Source: Bufo bufo (lineage: Eukaryota; Chordata; Amphibia; Anura; Bufonidae). Taken from it: DNA of 64,000 nt. A program made the position numbers and the translations under genes. The notes below the pieces were generated by a model, which made no database searches, was not told where the DNA came from, and was given only the letters and a program-made list of their open reading frames with translations. The stretch spans positions 33,286,192-33,350,191 of the forward strand of contig NC_053392.1 in assembly GCF_905171765.1 (NCBI RefSeq), read 5' to 3'. Shown in pieces: positions 1-12,779 of this stretch (position 1 is the first letter of the stretch; each line of letters starts with the position of its first letter).

Positions 1-172
1 GCATTGATCGTGCGCATGGGAGTGCACAGCATCATAGAGTACAATGATGCTGTGCACGTCGGGCCGCCCATATGATCTTATAAGAGCGGGACAATAGCCC
101 AGCGGGTGGCCCGACGTGCACAGCATCATTGTAATCTATGATGCTGTGTGCTCCCATGCGCACGATCAATGC
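1..172. repeat. Foldback (inverted) repeat at window edge
   Basis: Bases 1-69 and 104-172 are near-perfect reverse complements separated by about 35 bases, giving a long hairpin with GCATTGATCGTGCGCATGGG at the outer end. This resembles the core of a palindromic MITE. The window starts at the arm, so the element may extend to the left and its termini cannot be defined. Confidence 0.7.
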
Positions 173-1370
173 CGCGCCGGGACGTATGGCCCGCTCACGG
201 ACCGTATGTCTCGGAGGGCATACGGTCGTGTGCAAGAGGCCTAAGTCAGATGCCTACATCCCAGCGCAAGACTCATGGGGAGTGTCTGTAGCATCAGGTC
301 TCTGCCTCTTCTTCCCCTCCCAGCTGGAACATCACACATCCAAGCAGGGAAAGCCGCCTCATTAGGATTCACTTCAACACAGTGAATACTAATGAAACTG
401 TGTTAGATATGGGTTGGGGAAGGGGCCCTCTTAAAGCACATAGACTTTTGCTAAAGAAATTATTAAACAAGTCATCATCAGAATTTGAACTTCACACTTT
501 CTCTATGTCAGGCAGAAGAGGTACCATTAAACTACAGACCTGCTCTGTTGAAAGAGTTGCATCTACCAATCACCTTAAAGTGGAATTGAGCCCAGACATA
601 TCCCCACCTTCACCCCTGCAGCCCCCCTGATATGAGTTGCAAGTCCAATTTATATATGAGATAGCCAAGATAATAGTCTATAAAATGATGGGAGTCTCAC
701 GTCCGAAGCTGCAGTGGATGGTGAGATATGGAGCCTGAAAGTCAAAAGTTCAAAACATTGTTACCCTTTTGCTCATCACTGTATGTGGAATCATAATTGC
801 ACTGACCCAGAGAATGAAGGGCAAAGGTCAGTTTTGCCGCATAGGGAACACCGTAGGGACAAAAACACATAAAACTGCGGAGGACTTTAGTTTTTCTCCC
901 CCCCATTTGGAATTTTTTTCCCGCTTACATCTACATTTTATGCCATATTAAATGGAGGCATTAGAAAGTGCAACTTGTCACGCAAAAAACAAGCTCTCAT
1001 AAGTATATGTGAACGGAAAAATAAAATAAAAATGTATGGCTCCAGAAAGGCAGTGGAAAAATATGAAAACGAAAAAATCTGGTATCCTAAGGGTTAAAGA
1101 CCTGTTCAACTTTTTTAGACTCAAAATTACTCTGTACCATCCGTTTGGCTTTTTCCACCAGATATAATGGGGAAAAAAGGAAGGTTTATGAGGGACTGGA
1201 AAACTTTTCTTTTTATGATAAGTTCTTTCCAGGATATCATCCAAGGAAGAGCCAAAATAGAAGAGGAAATAGAGCTTTGGACCCCTGGTCCACCTTCCAG
1301 GACGCCAACCATATAGCTCTCCTAGCAGAATTGCATCAGTAGACACATCCGCTAAAAATAATCTGCTGCC
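173..1370. other. Intergenic stretch, no gene recognised
   Basis: Only short, unrelated open frames are present, with no recognisable domain, splice-framed exon or RNA gene. The sequence around 180-240 (GGCATACGGTCGTGTGCAAG) looks like the end of a dispersed 'GTGTGCA..AGGCC' frog repeat. Otherwise I see nothing specific. Confidence 0.5.
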
Positions 1371-1374
1371 TTAA

Positions 1375-1816
1375 AGGGGTATTCCCATCTCATTGATCAT
1401 ATTTTAATTTGTTATTGAAGTGCCTGTGATCATTTTTCTAATTATGTACCTTTATCAAATCCCTACCTCTCTTGGCAAAATTTGTTCACTCCTACCCCAC
1501 TGTTGTCTTCTGGTAACCACTAGATATGGCCACCGCTTGTGTGCCGCATCAGTGGGCCGCGCCTGGGCAGAACATATTGTCTTCCCTCGGCCGGGCCACA
1601 CATCGCTGTACTATACTCGGCCAGGAAGACGTCACCATTGCGCATGCGCAGCGGCGTGCGGCAGCGTGGACGTCGGAAAGGGTGATGTCATAAAGAGGCG
1701 TGGCAGGCCTTCACTCAAATGGCCTAAGCCCGCCCAGCCTTAGAAGCAGGAAACCAGTTAGTGGACAGCAGAGTCGGCTGCAGGTGAGGATGAAATAGCA
1801 AGATGGGAAAACTCCT
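1375..1816. mobile_element. TTAA-flanked MITE
   Basis: The element is bounded by TTAA on both sides (1371-1374 and 1817-1820). Its ends are imperfect inverted repeats, AGGGGTATTCCCATCT on the left against AGGAGTTTTCCCATCT read from the right. It is 442 bp and non-coding. A TTAA duplication is known for piggyBac and Kolobok DNA transposons, so it is a non-autonomous member of such a group. Similar AGGG-ended elements recur near 17.7, 24.8 and 51.5 kb. Confidence 0.7.
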
Positions 1817-1919
1817 TTAATAAAGATGGGAAGGAAAGACAGCAATTCTTGTCTTGGAGTTTAAACAAATTTAAACATATTAAGGGATCTAGACACCCAT
1901 GAGATCGCTATGCTAGGCC

Positions 1920-3619
1920 CAGGGGCGTAGCTAGAAATGACTGGGCCCCATAGCAAAAAAATTTATGGCCCCCCCCTCCCAGATCTCCCACCCCCACATA
2001 CCCATCGGACCTCCCACCCCTTCCAGAGCTCCCACCCAAACATCCCACCAGGACCTCCCACCCCCCTCCCTAGATCCCCCTCAGTGTCGTCCACAGATAT
2101 CCCCCCCCACCCAGAGCCGCCTCCTAGCTAATTTATTCACTGAACTTGCCTCTGTGAAATTGAAGAGAAGCGCCGTAATTTCGCACAGGCGCACTGGCAG
2201 AGGCCAGGAAGACGGTGCATGCGCACTTCGATGCCTCTGCCAGTGCGCCTGTGCGAGATTACGGCGCTTCTCTTCAATTTCACAGAGCCAAGGGCAGCGA
2301 ATAAATTAGCTAGGAGGCGGCGCTGGGCGGGGAGATTGCAGGCACAGGCAGCATCGCTTTGCTGCCTGTGCCGTTTGCAGCGCTCCCTGCACGGGCCGCA
2401 TGACACGGCTTCGCGGGCCGCATTTGGGCATCACTGGCCTAGAACATCACACTGCCTCCACCAGCTTGTCTTCTTCTTATAGCGCATCCTGGTGACATCT
2501 CTTCCCCAGGTAAGTGACACGTGCTCTCATAGCTGTTTTTTTTTTACATAAAAAAGACGTTCAGTGGACCAGACTACACTCTTCCATTGCTCCATGGTCC
2601 AATACTGATGCTCCTGTGTCCATTGTAGTTGCTTTCAGTGGTGGACAGAGAGTCAGCATTTTTCCTTGGCCGGTCTGTAGCTACACAGCCCCATGTGCAG
2701 TAAGCTGTGATGCTCTGCATGTACTTTTAAGCAATTTGTGTTGCAGTAGCTTTCCTGTGGGATTGGACCAGATGGGCTAGACTTTGACATTGAGTTGTGT
2801 TAATGAGCATTAGGTACCATGATTGCTGTCACTGGTTCTTCCCTCTGTGGACCACTTTTGGTAGGTGCTAACCTTTGCATACCAGGAATCTAAGACCTTA
2901 AGAGCTGCCATTTAGGAGAGGCTCTGACCCAGGCATCTAGCCATCGCAATTTGGCCCTTTCTCAATGCCACTCAGATCCTTACACTTGTCCATTTTTCCT
3001 GCTTCCTAAACTTGCAAACCTAAAACCCAGAACTACTGGGCAGACACTCCTGTAGTCATTGACCACCACTTTCATTGTTTTCTTGTCTCGCCAGAAACTA
3101 TAGCGAGATGAGTTCTTATAAGTTATCATCTCCAGTTCATATGTGGAGGAACCTCTTCCATATTCATTCTCGGGTAGTGTGTCCTCTCTGAGTCTCCACT
3201 GACTGACACTGCCGATTGCCGCCTGCCGCTTCCGTCCGACAGACTCAGACAGTGACAGACTCAGTCCCACTCCACTCCCCAGCCAGGCCTCACCTCAGCC
3301 ACTTGAAGTTGAACCGACCCACACCTGACCGAACCGTACCTGTACTGCGTGCGCGCCGCCCGCCGAGCCAGCCACCCACACTCCAGCAGCTTCCTTGTAT
3401 GTGCAGCTCCTAGTCTGCGACTCCGCCTCCTCCACATCCAGCAAACCGCCGCCCAGACTGCCTCTCTACCTCCGCCCTCCGGCTCCGAGTCCAACCGCCC
3501 CCTATCACAGCGCCACCCACGCGCCACATTATTTATTTATTTTTTAATCCTCAATCGGCGGCGGGCCCCCAGTGGCGTAGGGCCCCATAGCCATTGCTAT
3601 GGCGATCCCTACGCCACTG
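1920..3619. mobile_element. Non-autonomous hAT element with 8-bp duplication
   Basis: The ends are CAGGGGCGTAG (left) and CTACGCCACTG (right), inverted repeats matching at 10 of 11 positions. They are flanked by an exact 8-bp direct repeat GCTAGGCC (1912-1919 and 3620-3627). CAGRG-type ends with 8-bp duplications are diagnostic of the hAT superfamily. The 1700-bp interior has no transposase and holds a foldback at 2116-2321 and a GC-rich segment at 3200-3530. A second hAT-like end (GGGCATCACTG, about 2427-2437) suggests an older nested insertion. Confidence 0.8.
2116..2321. repeat. Foldback repeat inside hAT element
   Basis: The arms 2116-2204 and 2233-2321 are near-perfect reverse complements around a 28-base loop, with GCCGCCTCCTAGCTAATTTA at the outer end. 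The opposite-strand reading frames here are mirror images and not genes. Confidence 0.75.
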
Positions 3620-3649
3620 GCTAGGCCTAAGGCTGGTAGATGCAGACTC

Positions 3650-4480
3650 CCAAGCCCTCTTGTCTAAGGGATCCCCCGACATCCCAAATCCTCAAATGGA
3701 AGGGCAGATCTTTTAGCAATCTTAGCAACTGGTGCATCCACTGTAGGCGCCTTGTCCCAAATCTGATACTGAATCTTCAAATAGGTATTCCCTCTTGACA
3801 GATGTGGGAATAAAACATTTTCTGTCAGGGTTCTTCCATTCCTTCCGTATTTTTGTGAATACATTAGACCATATGATGTCTTGGACCTAAGCCTTCAAAG
3901 ACCTGATCTGCTATGCTTTTAGGTTGCATGATGTCCTCCAGCTGAATAGTGGGCCTGACCATTTTTAATAACAATTCTTCATCTTCCGTATCGCCCTTCC
4001 TGCTGATTCTTCATCAGACAAGGAACAATCTACAGATAGATTCTGATCGGACTCTGAATCAAACTCTTCTTTATCAGAGGAGTCCGAATCAGCCCATTCA
4101 GATGAATGAGGACGACTTCTCTTAAGGGACTTAATAGACTCTTAAGCTTTTGTATTTCTGGATAAATTCTGAGATTCTTCTATCACCAGTTTATCCACAA
4201 AACTCTGGCACAATGATCTAACAAGATGATGGCAACTGTATTTTAAACCCCCCACAGTCCTTATGTTTAGACTTGCTAGATGCCTACTTAGGTATTTTTG
4301 CAACCTATAGGAACAAACAAGCAAACAACACCCCATATTAATAAAGAAGGAAATCTTTCACCATCTGTAGAGAAAGTGTTCCCCCACTCCTGAGGACCAA
4401 TACCGGACTTGCAGGCCTCGAGGTTTTCATAGGGTCAGTGCCTACCCCATCATCTGGCTCAGACATGATAAAATCACTGG
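3650..4480 (-). pseudogene. Possible decayed retroelement coding remnant (DIRS/gag-like?)
   Basis: Read on the - strand, 3864-3664 gives a short open frame containing TVDAPVAKIAKRSALPFED. This resembles the 'VDAPVARLSKKTALP' segment I associate with ORF1 of vertebrate DIRS-like elements. Surrounding - strand frames are broken by many stops. The identification rests on one short motif and is weak; no reverse transcriptase or recombinase is visible nearby. Confidence 0.3.
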
Positions 4481-5049
4481 ATCCACCAAAGCACTGTGTG
4501 CGCAACTGTTGGACTGGCTGCGTTCTCCTGCTTCAGACTGGAAGAACGTAACACTATCTCCTCCCGGCGCATACACATCCTATCTTCAGTGAACGGAGGC
4601 CGTCTTGGAAAGGGGCAGCACAACGCACGCCCCGCCGACTGAATCAGACCTGGACACGACCACAGCGACTCCCTAGAGGCTAGGAAGAGGCAGGAGAAAC
4701 AACAGTCTAAGCAAGCATCTCCCCAAGGAGTCTGACGTTGCATGGGATAGGTCCCTCCACAGTATGTAGACCCGGACCTTCCACAGTCCCCGGGTGTAAA
4801 GCTGCACCTGCAGAAAGAGCTCCCTGGGTACTTCCTATTTGGAGAAGAGGAAACCTGAACTCAGGTGTGGTGGGGGTGTGAACCGTCTCAGGTTTCCTGT
4901 CCTGGATAGGAGTTCCTAGTCGCAAGGGTGTAGTCATGGTTGAGGGGGAAAAAACTGAGAACCCCTTTAAGTTCCAGAAACCAGATTTACAAACCGTTCC
5001 ATACTTTGTGTGAGTGTGTACATTAGGCCCAAAAATGTCAGAGCTACAG

Positions 5050-6560
5050 AAGGGTTCCAAATGAAAGAGCCGGAGCCAGAATGTGGGTAATAGCAGCAGC
5101 AGCTATCCGGCCAGTAGTAGTAATAGTAGTAGGCCACAGTTGTCCCTGCTGGCTTCGGAAAGGCATAACATTATCATTGAGGAGAAAGAGGATGAGATTG
5201 TGGATTGGATGGCTCACTCCTCCTCTCAATCGCAGCAGGATGCCATGGAGGTGACTTCTGAGTCTGACACTGTGCCTTGGAGCCAGGGGTCACAGCATAT
5301 CTCCTACTACTCCTCCTTGCAGCCCCAGAAAAGGCTTTTCATGGTGTCCTTTTAGTCTTCAATGCACCTTCCTAGTGGGGTGCCTTTCTTTTTCCTAAGT
5401 GGCAAGAAAACCTCACCACACCCTACAGCAGATAGTCAAGAGAGTTGACATCTTGTATGAGAGCCATCACCATTTGGGCTGCCCTGAAAAGGACGTTCAG
5501 AGGAGGTGCGGGTCCCCAGGCATAGTTGTGTGGGTGGTGGTGGTAATAGTGGCACACGTAGCCACGGTATAGGAAGTGGGGGCAGAGACAGTGCCAAATG
5601 CAGAACATAGGAGGGGGCCCAGCGTGATATATCACAGTCTGATAAAAGTGGCAGGGAGGGTGAGGACTGCTGAGCAGGAGGCAACATCAGTATAGAAGGG
5701 TGGTGGCAGCAGAGGCAGCAATAAAGAGCACAGGTGATGTACCTCCCAAAGAACAGCCAAGGCCACGTCTGCTTGGGGATCTGGTGATGCCGCCGACGCT
5801 GTGGGTGAATTAGGCGCAAAATGCCAAAGTTAAGCTGCCTGTAGCTCTGAGCAAGCAACTCCAGGATGGCGCTTTTTCTCCACAAGGTGGGCACACAAAA
5901 CTACAGCCATGTGCAGGATCTGCAGGACTAAAGCCGTGGCCGCTCAAACACACTCCTAGCTACCAGAGGTCTATTGCAGCACATGAGGCGGCACCACCGG
6001 ATGCTTTAGGAAAACACAACTGGCCAGCATACCCAATCAGTATAAGTCTGTCCTTCTTCTCCTGGTCCTCTTTGTGGCAGCCAAACTGTATCCCCAAGGA
6101 ATATGGAATCTTTGTCATCATCATCATCATCACCTTCTTCTTCTCCTGCGAAGACTTTTCTTTGTCCGCAGCTCCACCGTGAGACATCTATTACAAAATG
6201 TTTGGCCATCGTATAACTTTTCTCCACCAGCAATTAGCTTGTCTACAAGCTGAACCCCCACGTGGTCGAGTTGCTGGCAGTGCAGTCACTGTAGTATCAT
6301 TGTAGTAGTGCCTCACGTGGCAGAGAATGCGGGCCACTCCACGGGGGGCACCTGAAGCAGCTATAATTTCCAGCGACAGTACGTCTTTCATGGCCCACTG
6401 GGTCAATGTTTTTTGTGGCAGTGGAGAGGCAGCCCCACAGCAACCTGGCCAGGTCCTTTTGCAGCCCTCCCCCGATTGCATCGGGCTGGCTACCACCCCA
6501 GGCACTTCTCCACCTCCACTACCTCGTCCTCCATGGACACAGTCCCATCCCCAACAGCAG
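5050..6560 (+). pseudogene. Possible decayed transposase-like coding region
   Basis: On the + strand there is a serine-rich open stretch (5083-5355), then broken frames, then a frame near 5975-6000 reading LLQHMRRHH, which resembles the histidine half of a BED zinc finger as found in hAT transposases. Frameshifts and stops are frequent and I see no catalytic domain. This is a tentative relic; simple low-complexity sequence is the alternative. Confidence 0.25.
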
Positions 6561-6592
6561 CAGCTATCAGACAATGGGGGCATATCCTAGAG

Positions 6593-6706
6593 CAGGGATG
6601 GCCAACCTGAGGCTACAACTCCCAGCAGGCCCAGACTGCCTACAGCAGTGCATGGTGGGAGTTGTAGTTTTACAACAGCTGGAGAGCCACAGGTTGGCCC
6701 TCCCTG
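6593..6706. mobile_element. Short hAT MITE with ZNF143-like motif
   Basis: The 114-bp element starts CAGGGATGGCCAACCTG and ends with the inverted CAGGTTGGCCCTCCCTG. Inside are CTACAACTCCCAGCAGG and its complement on the other arm. Flanking octamers TCCTAGAG and CTCTAGAG match 6 of 8. The flanks 6568-6592 and 6707-6732 carry the 'GATATGCCCCCATTGTCT' sequence of the 17.7-kb TTAA MITE in mirror image, so it probably inserted into the centre of an older palindromic element. Confidence 0.65.
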
Positions 6707-6744
6707 CTCTAGAGATATGCCTCCATTGTCTGAGATGGAGTTTT

Positions 6745-6861
6745 TCAAAACTATAAACTGCCCCCCCCCCCCCCCCCCCCCCCATGTGGCGCAGGGAGTT
6801 GGGTAAGTATATTCCGTGCGAGGAGCCCGGTATATGGGGGGGGGCAGTTTATAGTTTTGGA
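6745..6861. repeat. Poly-C tract in a hairpin-like inverted repeat
   Basis: AAAACTATAAACTGCC followed by about 20 C (to about 6783) is mirrored by GGGGGGGGGCAGTTTATAGTTTT at 6838-6860. The arms with the C/G run form an inverted repeat. Homopolymer length here is prone to assembly error. Confidence 0.55.
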
Positions 6862-7619
6862 TAACCACTTTTTTTTAGACTTGTTCACAAGGAGCCACTT
6901 TTTCTTCTGACCATCGGCACCTCTTCGGGTCGTACAGGCCGCATTCTGACCCTGCCAAGGTATCATTTTTGGACACTTGGCCTCAACAAGCCACTTTTAC
7001 TTCTGTCCCATAACACCGTGTGCCCCCGATAAGGGATCTTTTTTGGAAGCTTTGGAAGATAAAAATGCAGAACATGTGCCGGCGCGGTGTGTTTTAAAAC
7101 TCGCTGTACAGTAAAACTGATTCTGGGGGGGGGCCACTGTAAAGCTACTTACAAATAGTACCTTCCCACACAGTGGCCGCAGCAAGATTATTGTTTCTGG
7201 GGTCCCTGCAGTGATATGGAGAGGGCAGGATAATGGCCGGTCTGACGGGTACCGAGAAGTCATCTCCACCACCCGAGGCATCTTGCGGTCTATCTATATG
7301 TAGTGCAGTCAGTCCAATGTGCCACTTGTGGTGGGCGAGGGGCCCATCTTGCTCTTGGGCCCACAGTGGGATTCACCTGTACCCCTGTGTATGTCAGCGT
7401 CACTCAGACGCCATTTACTACTGCTATCATCGTGTTCCAGAGCGGAGAAAAAAAATCATAAAAAATAAATAAAGAGAGGTCCTAGGAGGCGAGAGGGCGT
7501 TATAGACCAACTTTCAGGGCAATTGGAGCAACTTTGGTTCAGAGAGAATTGATTCGGGTCCAAACCAAACTTTTTGAAAGTATCGTCAAACCTGAACCAC
7601 CCTGAATCTGGAGTGAACC

Positions 7620-8400
7620 GCAAACTAAGCTGTAGAAACCAGTGTCAGGCAGCTGCTGCCAAGGCCAATAAGATACTGGGTTGCATCAGAAGGGGCATAG
7701 ATGCCCGTGATGAAAACATAGTCCTGCCCTTTACAAATCACTAGTCAGACCACACATGGAGGACTGTGTACAGTTCTGGGCTCCTGTAAACAAGGCAGAC
7801 ATAGCAGAGCTGGAGAGGGTCCAGAGGAGGGCAACTAAAGTAATAACTGGAATGGGGCAACTACAGTACCCTGAAAGATTATCAAAATTAGGGTTATTCA
7901 CTTTAGAAAAAAGACGACTGAGGGGAGATCTAATTACTATGTATAAATATATCAGGGGTCAGTACAGAGATCTATCCCATCATCTATTTATCCCCAGGAC
8001 TGTGACTGTGACGAGGGGACATCCTCTGCGTCTGGAGGGAAGAAGGTTTGTACACAAACATAGAAAAGGATTCTTTACGGTAAGAGCAGTGAGACTATGG
8101 AGCTCTCTGCCTGAGGAGGTGGTGATGGTGAGTACAATAAAGGAATTCAAGAGGGGCCTGGATGTATTTCTGGAGCGTAATAATATTACAGGCTATAGCT
8201 ACTAGAGAGGGGTCGTTGATCCAGGGAGTTAGTCTGATTGCCTGATTGGAGTCGGGAAGGAAATTTCACCCCCCTAAAAAAAAAAAAATTTACTTCTTTG
8301 TGAGAATATTTTCCCTTTCTCTGGATCAACTTGCAGGATAACAGGCTGAACTGGATGGACGGAGGCTTCTTCAGCCTTATAAACCATGTAACTATCATCT
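7620..8400 (+). pseudogene. 3' end of a CR1/Rex-like LINE (reverse transcriptase tail)
   Basis: The frame 7756-8205 encodes the carboxy-terminal part of a non-LTR retrotransposon ORF2: DCVQFWAPVNKADIAELERV, QRRATKVITGM, KLGLFTLEKRRLRGDLI and WSSLPEEVV, as in CR1, L2 and Rex1 elements. Just upstream, 7625-7750 reads as the preceding AAAKANKILGCIRRGIDARD segment in a shifted frame, so at least one frameshift is present. The catalytic fingers and palm are missing, so this is a 5'-truncated dead copy. The typical 3' tail (GGCTGAACTGGATGGACGGA, about 8346) follows. Confidence 0.85.
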
Positions 8401-8692
8401 GAATGTAGCCTAATGGGGTTGTCCAGCACCCTGGCAATTTTTACCAAAAGCTTACAATGGTAAAAAAATAAACTCACAGACCACAAAATAAATGCTCCCC
8501 CACTGTGACAGCAGCGGTGACGTAGATGTGACGGCAGCGGAGGAGAGCACAGTAAGCAGAGAATATCACCCGGGCTAGGAGCTAGAAATCCACTAGATGG
8601 CAGCAGAGCACAAGGCAGATTTCCCCACATTGAGCACAGGTATCAATCTATGGAACAAGTGGAAATCGTGCCGACAACTATGGGTGGTAGAG
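8401..8692. other. Short unique-looking spacer before the 41-bp array
   Basis: No gene or clear repeat is recognised. It begins near AATGGGGTTGTCCAGCACCC, a phrase common in frog MITE ends. Confidence 0.35.
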
Positions 8693-11600
8693 AGCTCAGC
8701 AGACAGTATCACACATGGTAGGATTAGATACACAGCTCAGCAGGCAGTATCACACAGGATAGGATTAGATACACAGCTCAGCAGACAGTATCACACAGGA
8801 TAGGATTAGATACACAGCTCAGCAGGCAGTATCACACAGGATAGGATTAGATACACAGCTCAGCAGGCAGTATCACACAGGATAGGATTAGATACACAGC
8901 TCAGCAGACAGTATCACACATAACAGGATTAGATACACAGCTCAGCAGACAGTATCACACATAACAGGATTAGATACACAGCTCAGCAGACAGTATCACA
9001 CAGGATAAGATTAGATACACAGCTCAGCAGACAGTATCACACAGGATAGGATTAGATACACAGCTCAGCAGGCAGTATCACACAGGATAGGATTAGATAC
9101 ACAGCTCAGCAGGCAGTATCACACAGGATAGGATTAGATACACAGCTCAGCAGGCAGTATCACACAGGATAGGATTAGATACACAGCTCAGCAGGCAGTA
9201 TTACACAGGATAGGATTAGATACACAGCTCAGCAGGCAGTATCACACAGGATAGGATTAGATACACAGCTCAGCAGACAGTATCACACAGGATAGGATTA
9301 GATACACGGCTCAGCAGACAGTATCACACAGGATAGGATTAGATACACGGCTCAGCAGACAGTATCACACAGGACAGGATTAGATACACAGCTCAGCAGA
9401 CAGTATCACACAGGATAGGATTAGATACACAGCTCAGCAGACAGTATCACACAGGATAGGATTAGATACACAGCTCAGCAGGCAGTATCACACAGGATAG
9501 GATTAGATACACAGCTCAGCAGGCAGTATCACACAGGATAGGATTAGATACACAGCTCAGCAGACAGTATCACACAGGATAGGATTAGATACACAGCTCA
9601 GCAGGCAGTATCACACAGGATAGGATTAGATACACAGCTCAGCAGGCAGTATCACACAGGATAGGATTAGATACACAGCTCAGCAGACAGTATCACACAT
9701 GATAGGATTAGATACACAGCTCAGCAGGCAGTATCACACAGGATAGGATTAGATACACAGCTCAGCAGGCAGTATCACACAGGGTAGGATTAGATACACA
9801 GCTCAGCAGACAGTATCACACAGGAGAGGATTAGATACACAGCTCAGCAGGCAGTATCACATAGGATTAGATACACAGCTCAGCAGGCAGTATCACACAG
9901 GATAGGATTAGATACACAGCTCAGCAGACAGTATCACACAGGATAGGATTAGATACACAGCTCAGCAGGCAGTATCACACAGGATAGGATTAGATACACA
10001 GCTCAGCAGGCAGTATCACACAGGATAGGATTAGATACACAGCTCAGCAGACAGTATCACACATGATAGGATTAGATACACAGCTCAGCAGGCAGTATCA
10101 CACAGGATAGGATTAGATACACAGCTCAGCAGGCAGTATCACACAGGATAGGATTAGATACACAGCTCAGCAGGCAGTATCACACAGGATAGGATTAGAT
10201 ACACAGCTCAGCAGACAGTATCACACATGATAGGATTAGATACACAGCTCAGCAGGCAGTATCACACAGGATAGGATTAGATACACAGCTCAGCAGGCAG
10301 TATCACACAGGATAGGATTAGATACACAGCTCAGCAGGCAGTATCACACAGGATAGGATTAGATACACAGCTCAGCAGGCAGTATCACACAGGATAGGAT
10401 TAGATACACAGCTCAGCAGGCAGTATCACACAGGATAGGATTAGATACACAGCTCATCAGGCAGTATCACACAGGATAGGATTAGATACACAGCTCAGCA
10501 GGCAGTATCACACAGGATAGGATTAGCTACACAGCTCAGCAGACAGTATCACACAGGATAGGATTAGATACACAGCTCAGCAGGCAGTATCACACAGGAT
10601 AGGATTAGATACACAGCTCAGCAGGCAGTATCACACAGGATAGGATTAGATACACAGCTCAGCAGGCAGTATCACAGGATAGGATTAGATACACAGCTCA
10701 GCAGGCAGTATCACACAGGATAGGATTAGATACACAGCTCAGCAGGCAGTATCACACAGGATAGGATTAGATACACAGCTCAGCAGGCAGTATCACACAG
10801 GATAGGATTAGATACACAGCTCAGCAGGCAGTATCACACAGGATAGGATTAGATACACAGCTCAGCAGACAGTATCACACAGGATAGGATTAGATACACA
10901 GCTCAGCAGGCAGTATCACACAGGATAGGATTAGATACACAGCTCAGCAGGCAGTATCACACAGGATAGGATTAGATACACAGCTCAGCAGACAGTATCA
11001 CACAGGATAGGATTAGATACACAGCTCAGCAGGCAGTATCACACAGGATAGGATTAGATACACAGCTCAGCAGACAGTATCACACAGGATAGGATTAGAT
11101 ACACAGCTCAGCAGGCAGTATCACACAGGATAGGATTAGATACACAGCTCAGCAGACAGTATCACACAGGATAGGATTAGATACACAGCTCAGCAGACAG
11201 TATCACACAGGATAGGATTAGATACACAGCTCAGCAGACAGTATCACACAGGATAGGATTAGATACACAGCTCAGCAGGCAGTATCACACAGGATAGGAT
11301 TAGATACACAGCTCAGCAGGCAGTATCACACAGGATAGGATTAGATACACAGCTCAGCAGACAGTATCACACAGGATAGGATTAGATACACAGCTCAGCA
11401 GACAGTATCACACAGGATTAGATACACAGCTCAGCAGACAGTATCACACAGGATTAGATACACAGCTCAGCAGGCAGTATCACACAGGATAGGATTAGAT
11501 ACATAGCTCAGCAGGCAGTATCACACAGGATAGGATTAGATACACAGCTCCGCAGACAGTATCACACATGGTAGGATTAGATACACAGCTCAGCAGGCAG

Positions 11601-12490
11601 TATCACACAGGATAGGATTAGATACACAGCTCAGCAGGCAGTATCACACAGGATAGGATTAGATACACAGCTCAGCAGGCAGTATCACACAGGATAGGAT
11701 TAGATACACAGCTCAGCAGGCAGTATCACACAGGATAGGATTAGATACACAGCTCAGCAGGCAGTATCACACAGGATAGGATTAGATACATAGCTCAGCA
11801 GACAGTATCACACAGGATAGGATTAGATACACAGCTCAGCAGGCAGTATCACACAGGATAGGATTAGATACATAGCTCAGCAGACAGTATCACACAGGAT
11901 AGGATTAGATACACAGCTCAGCAGACAGTATCACACATGGTAGGATTAGATACACAGCTCAGCAGGCAGTATCACACAGGATAGGATTAGATACACAGCT
12001 CAGCAGGCAGTATCACACATGATAGGATTAGATACACAGCTCAGCAGGCAGTATCACACAGGATAGGATTAGATACACAGCTCAGCAGGCAGTATCACAC
12101 AGGATAGGATTAGATACACAGCTCAGCAGGCAGTATCACACAGGATAGGATTAGATACACAGCTCAGCTGGCAGTATCACACAGGATAGGATTAGATACA
12201 TAGCTCAGCAGACAGTATCACACAGGATAGGATTAGATACACAGCTCAGCAGGCAGTATCACACAGGATAGGATTAGATACATAGCTCAGCAGACAGTAT
12301 CACACAGGATAGGATTAGATACACAGCTCAGCAGACAGTATCACACATGGTAGGATTAGATACACAGCTCAGCAGGCAGTATCACACAGGATAGGATTAG
12401 ATACACAGCTCAGCAGACAGTATCACACATGATAGGATTAGATACACAGCTCAGCAGACAGTATCACACAGGATTAGATTAGATACACAG
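8693..12490. repeat. 41-bp minisatellite array, about 92 copies
   Basis: The unit starts GGATTAGATACACAGCTCAG and continues CAGGCAGTATCACACAGGATA, with a 41-base period over about 3.8 kb. Copies differ mainly at CAGGCAG/CAGACAG and at CACAGGATA/CACATGATA/CACATGGTA. A few units carry short deletions, for example around 9855, 10670, 11415 and 11450. There is no long open frame. The array ends about 200 bp before the CpG-containing putative SLC5A6 promoter. Confidence 0.97.
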
Positions 12491-12779
12491 CCTGTCACAG
12501 TCTGTTATGTTGCGGTCTTTCACTTCCCCTCACTATAACACAGCAAAGCCTCCCACAATAAACATGGCGTCTTGTGGCTTCACATGTGAACTGCACAGGC
12601 GCATTAACGATTTTTTTCCCCTCAACATTGGATGTTCAAAGTTCCCGTCATTGATTGGCTGAAGACCCGCGCACCATGACGCCGCTTGCGCATGCGCATC
12701 CGTCCCCTCAGGCTGTATGCCGCTTGCACGCTACTTATTAGCAATCAGAGGGTCAGTATGATATCGGAGCCCGGTGATT

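Noticed and set aside
3200..3530. GC-rich segment as a possible CpG-island promoter
   Set aside because: It lies inside the hAT element 1920-3619 and no gene follows; more likely transposon interior.
8693..12490. CRISPR-like regularly repeated array
   Set aside because: Units are contiguous head-to-tail without unique spacers, the context is a vertebrate gene locus, and no cas genes are present; it is a minisatellite.
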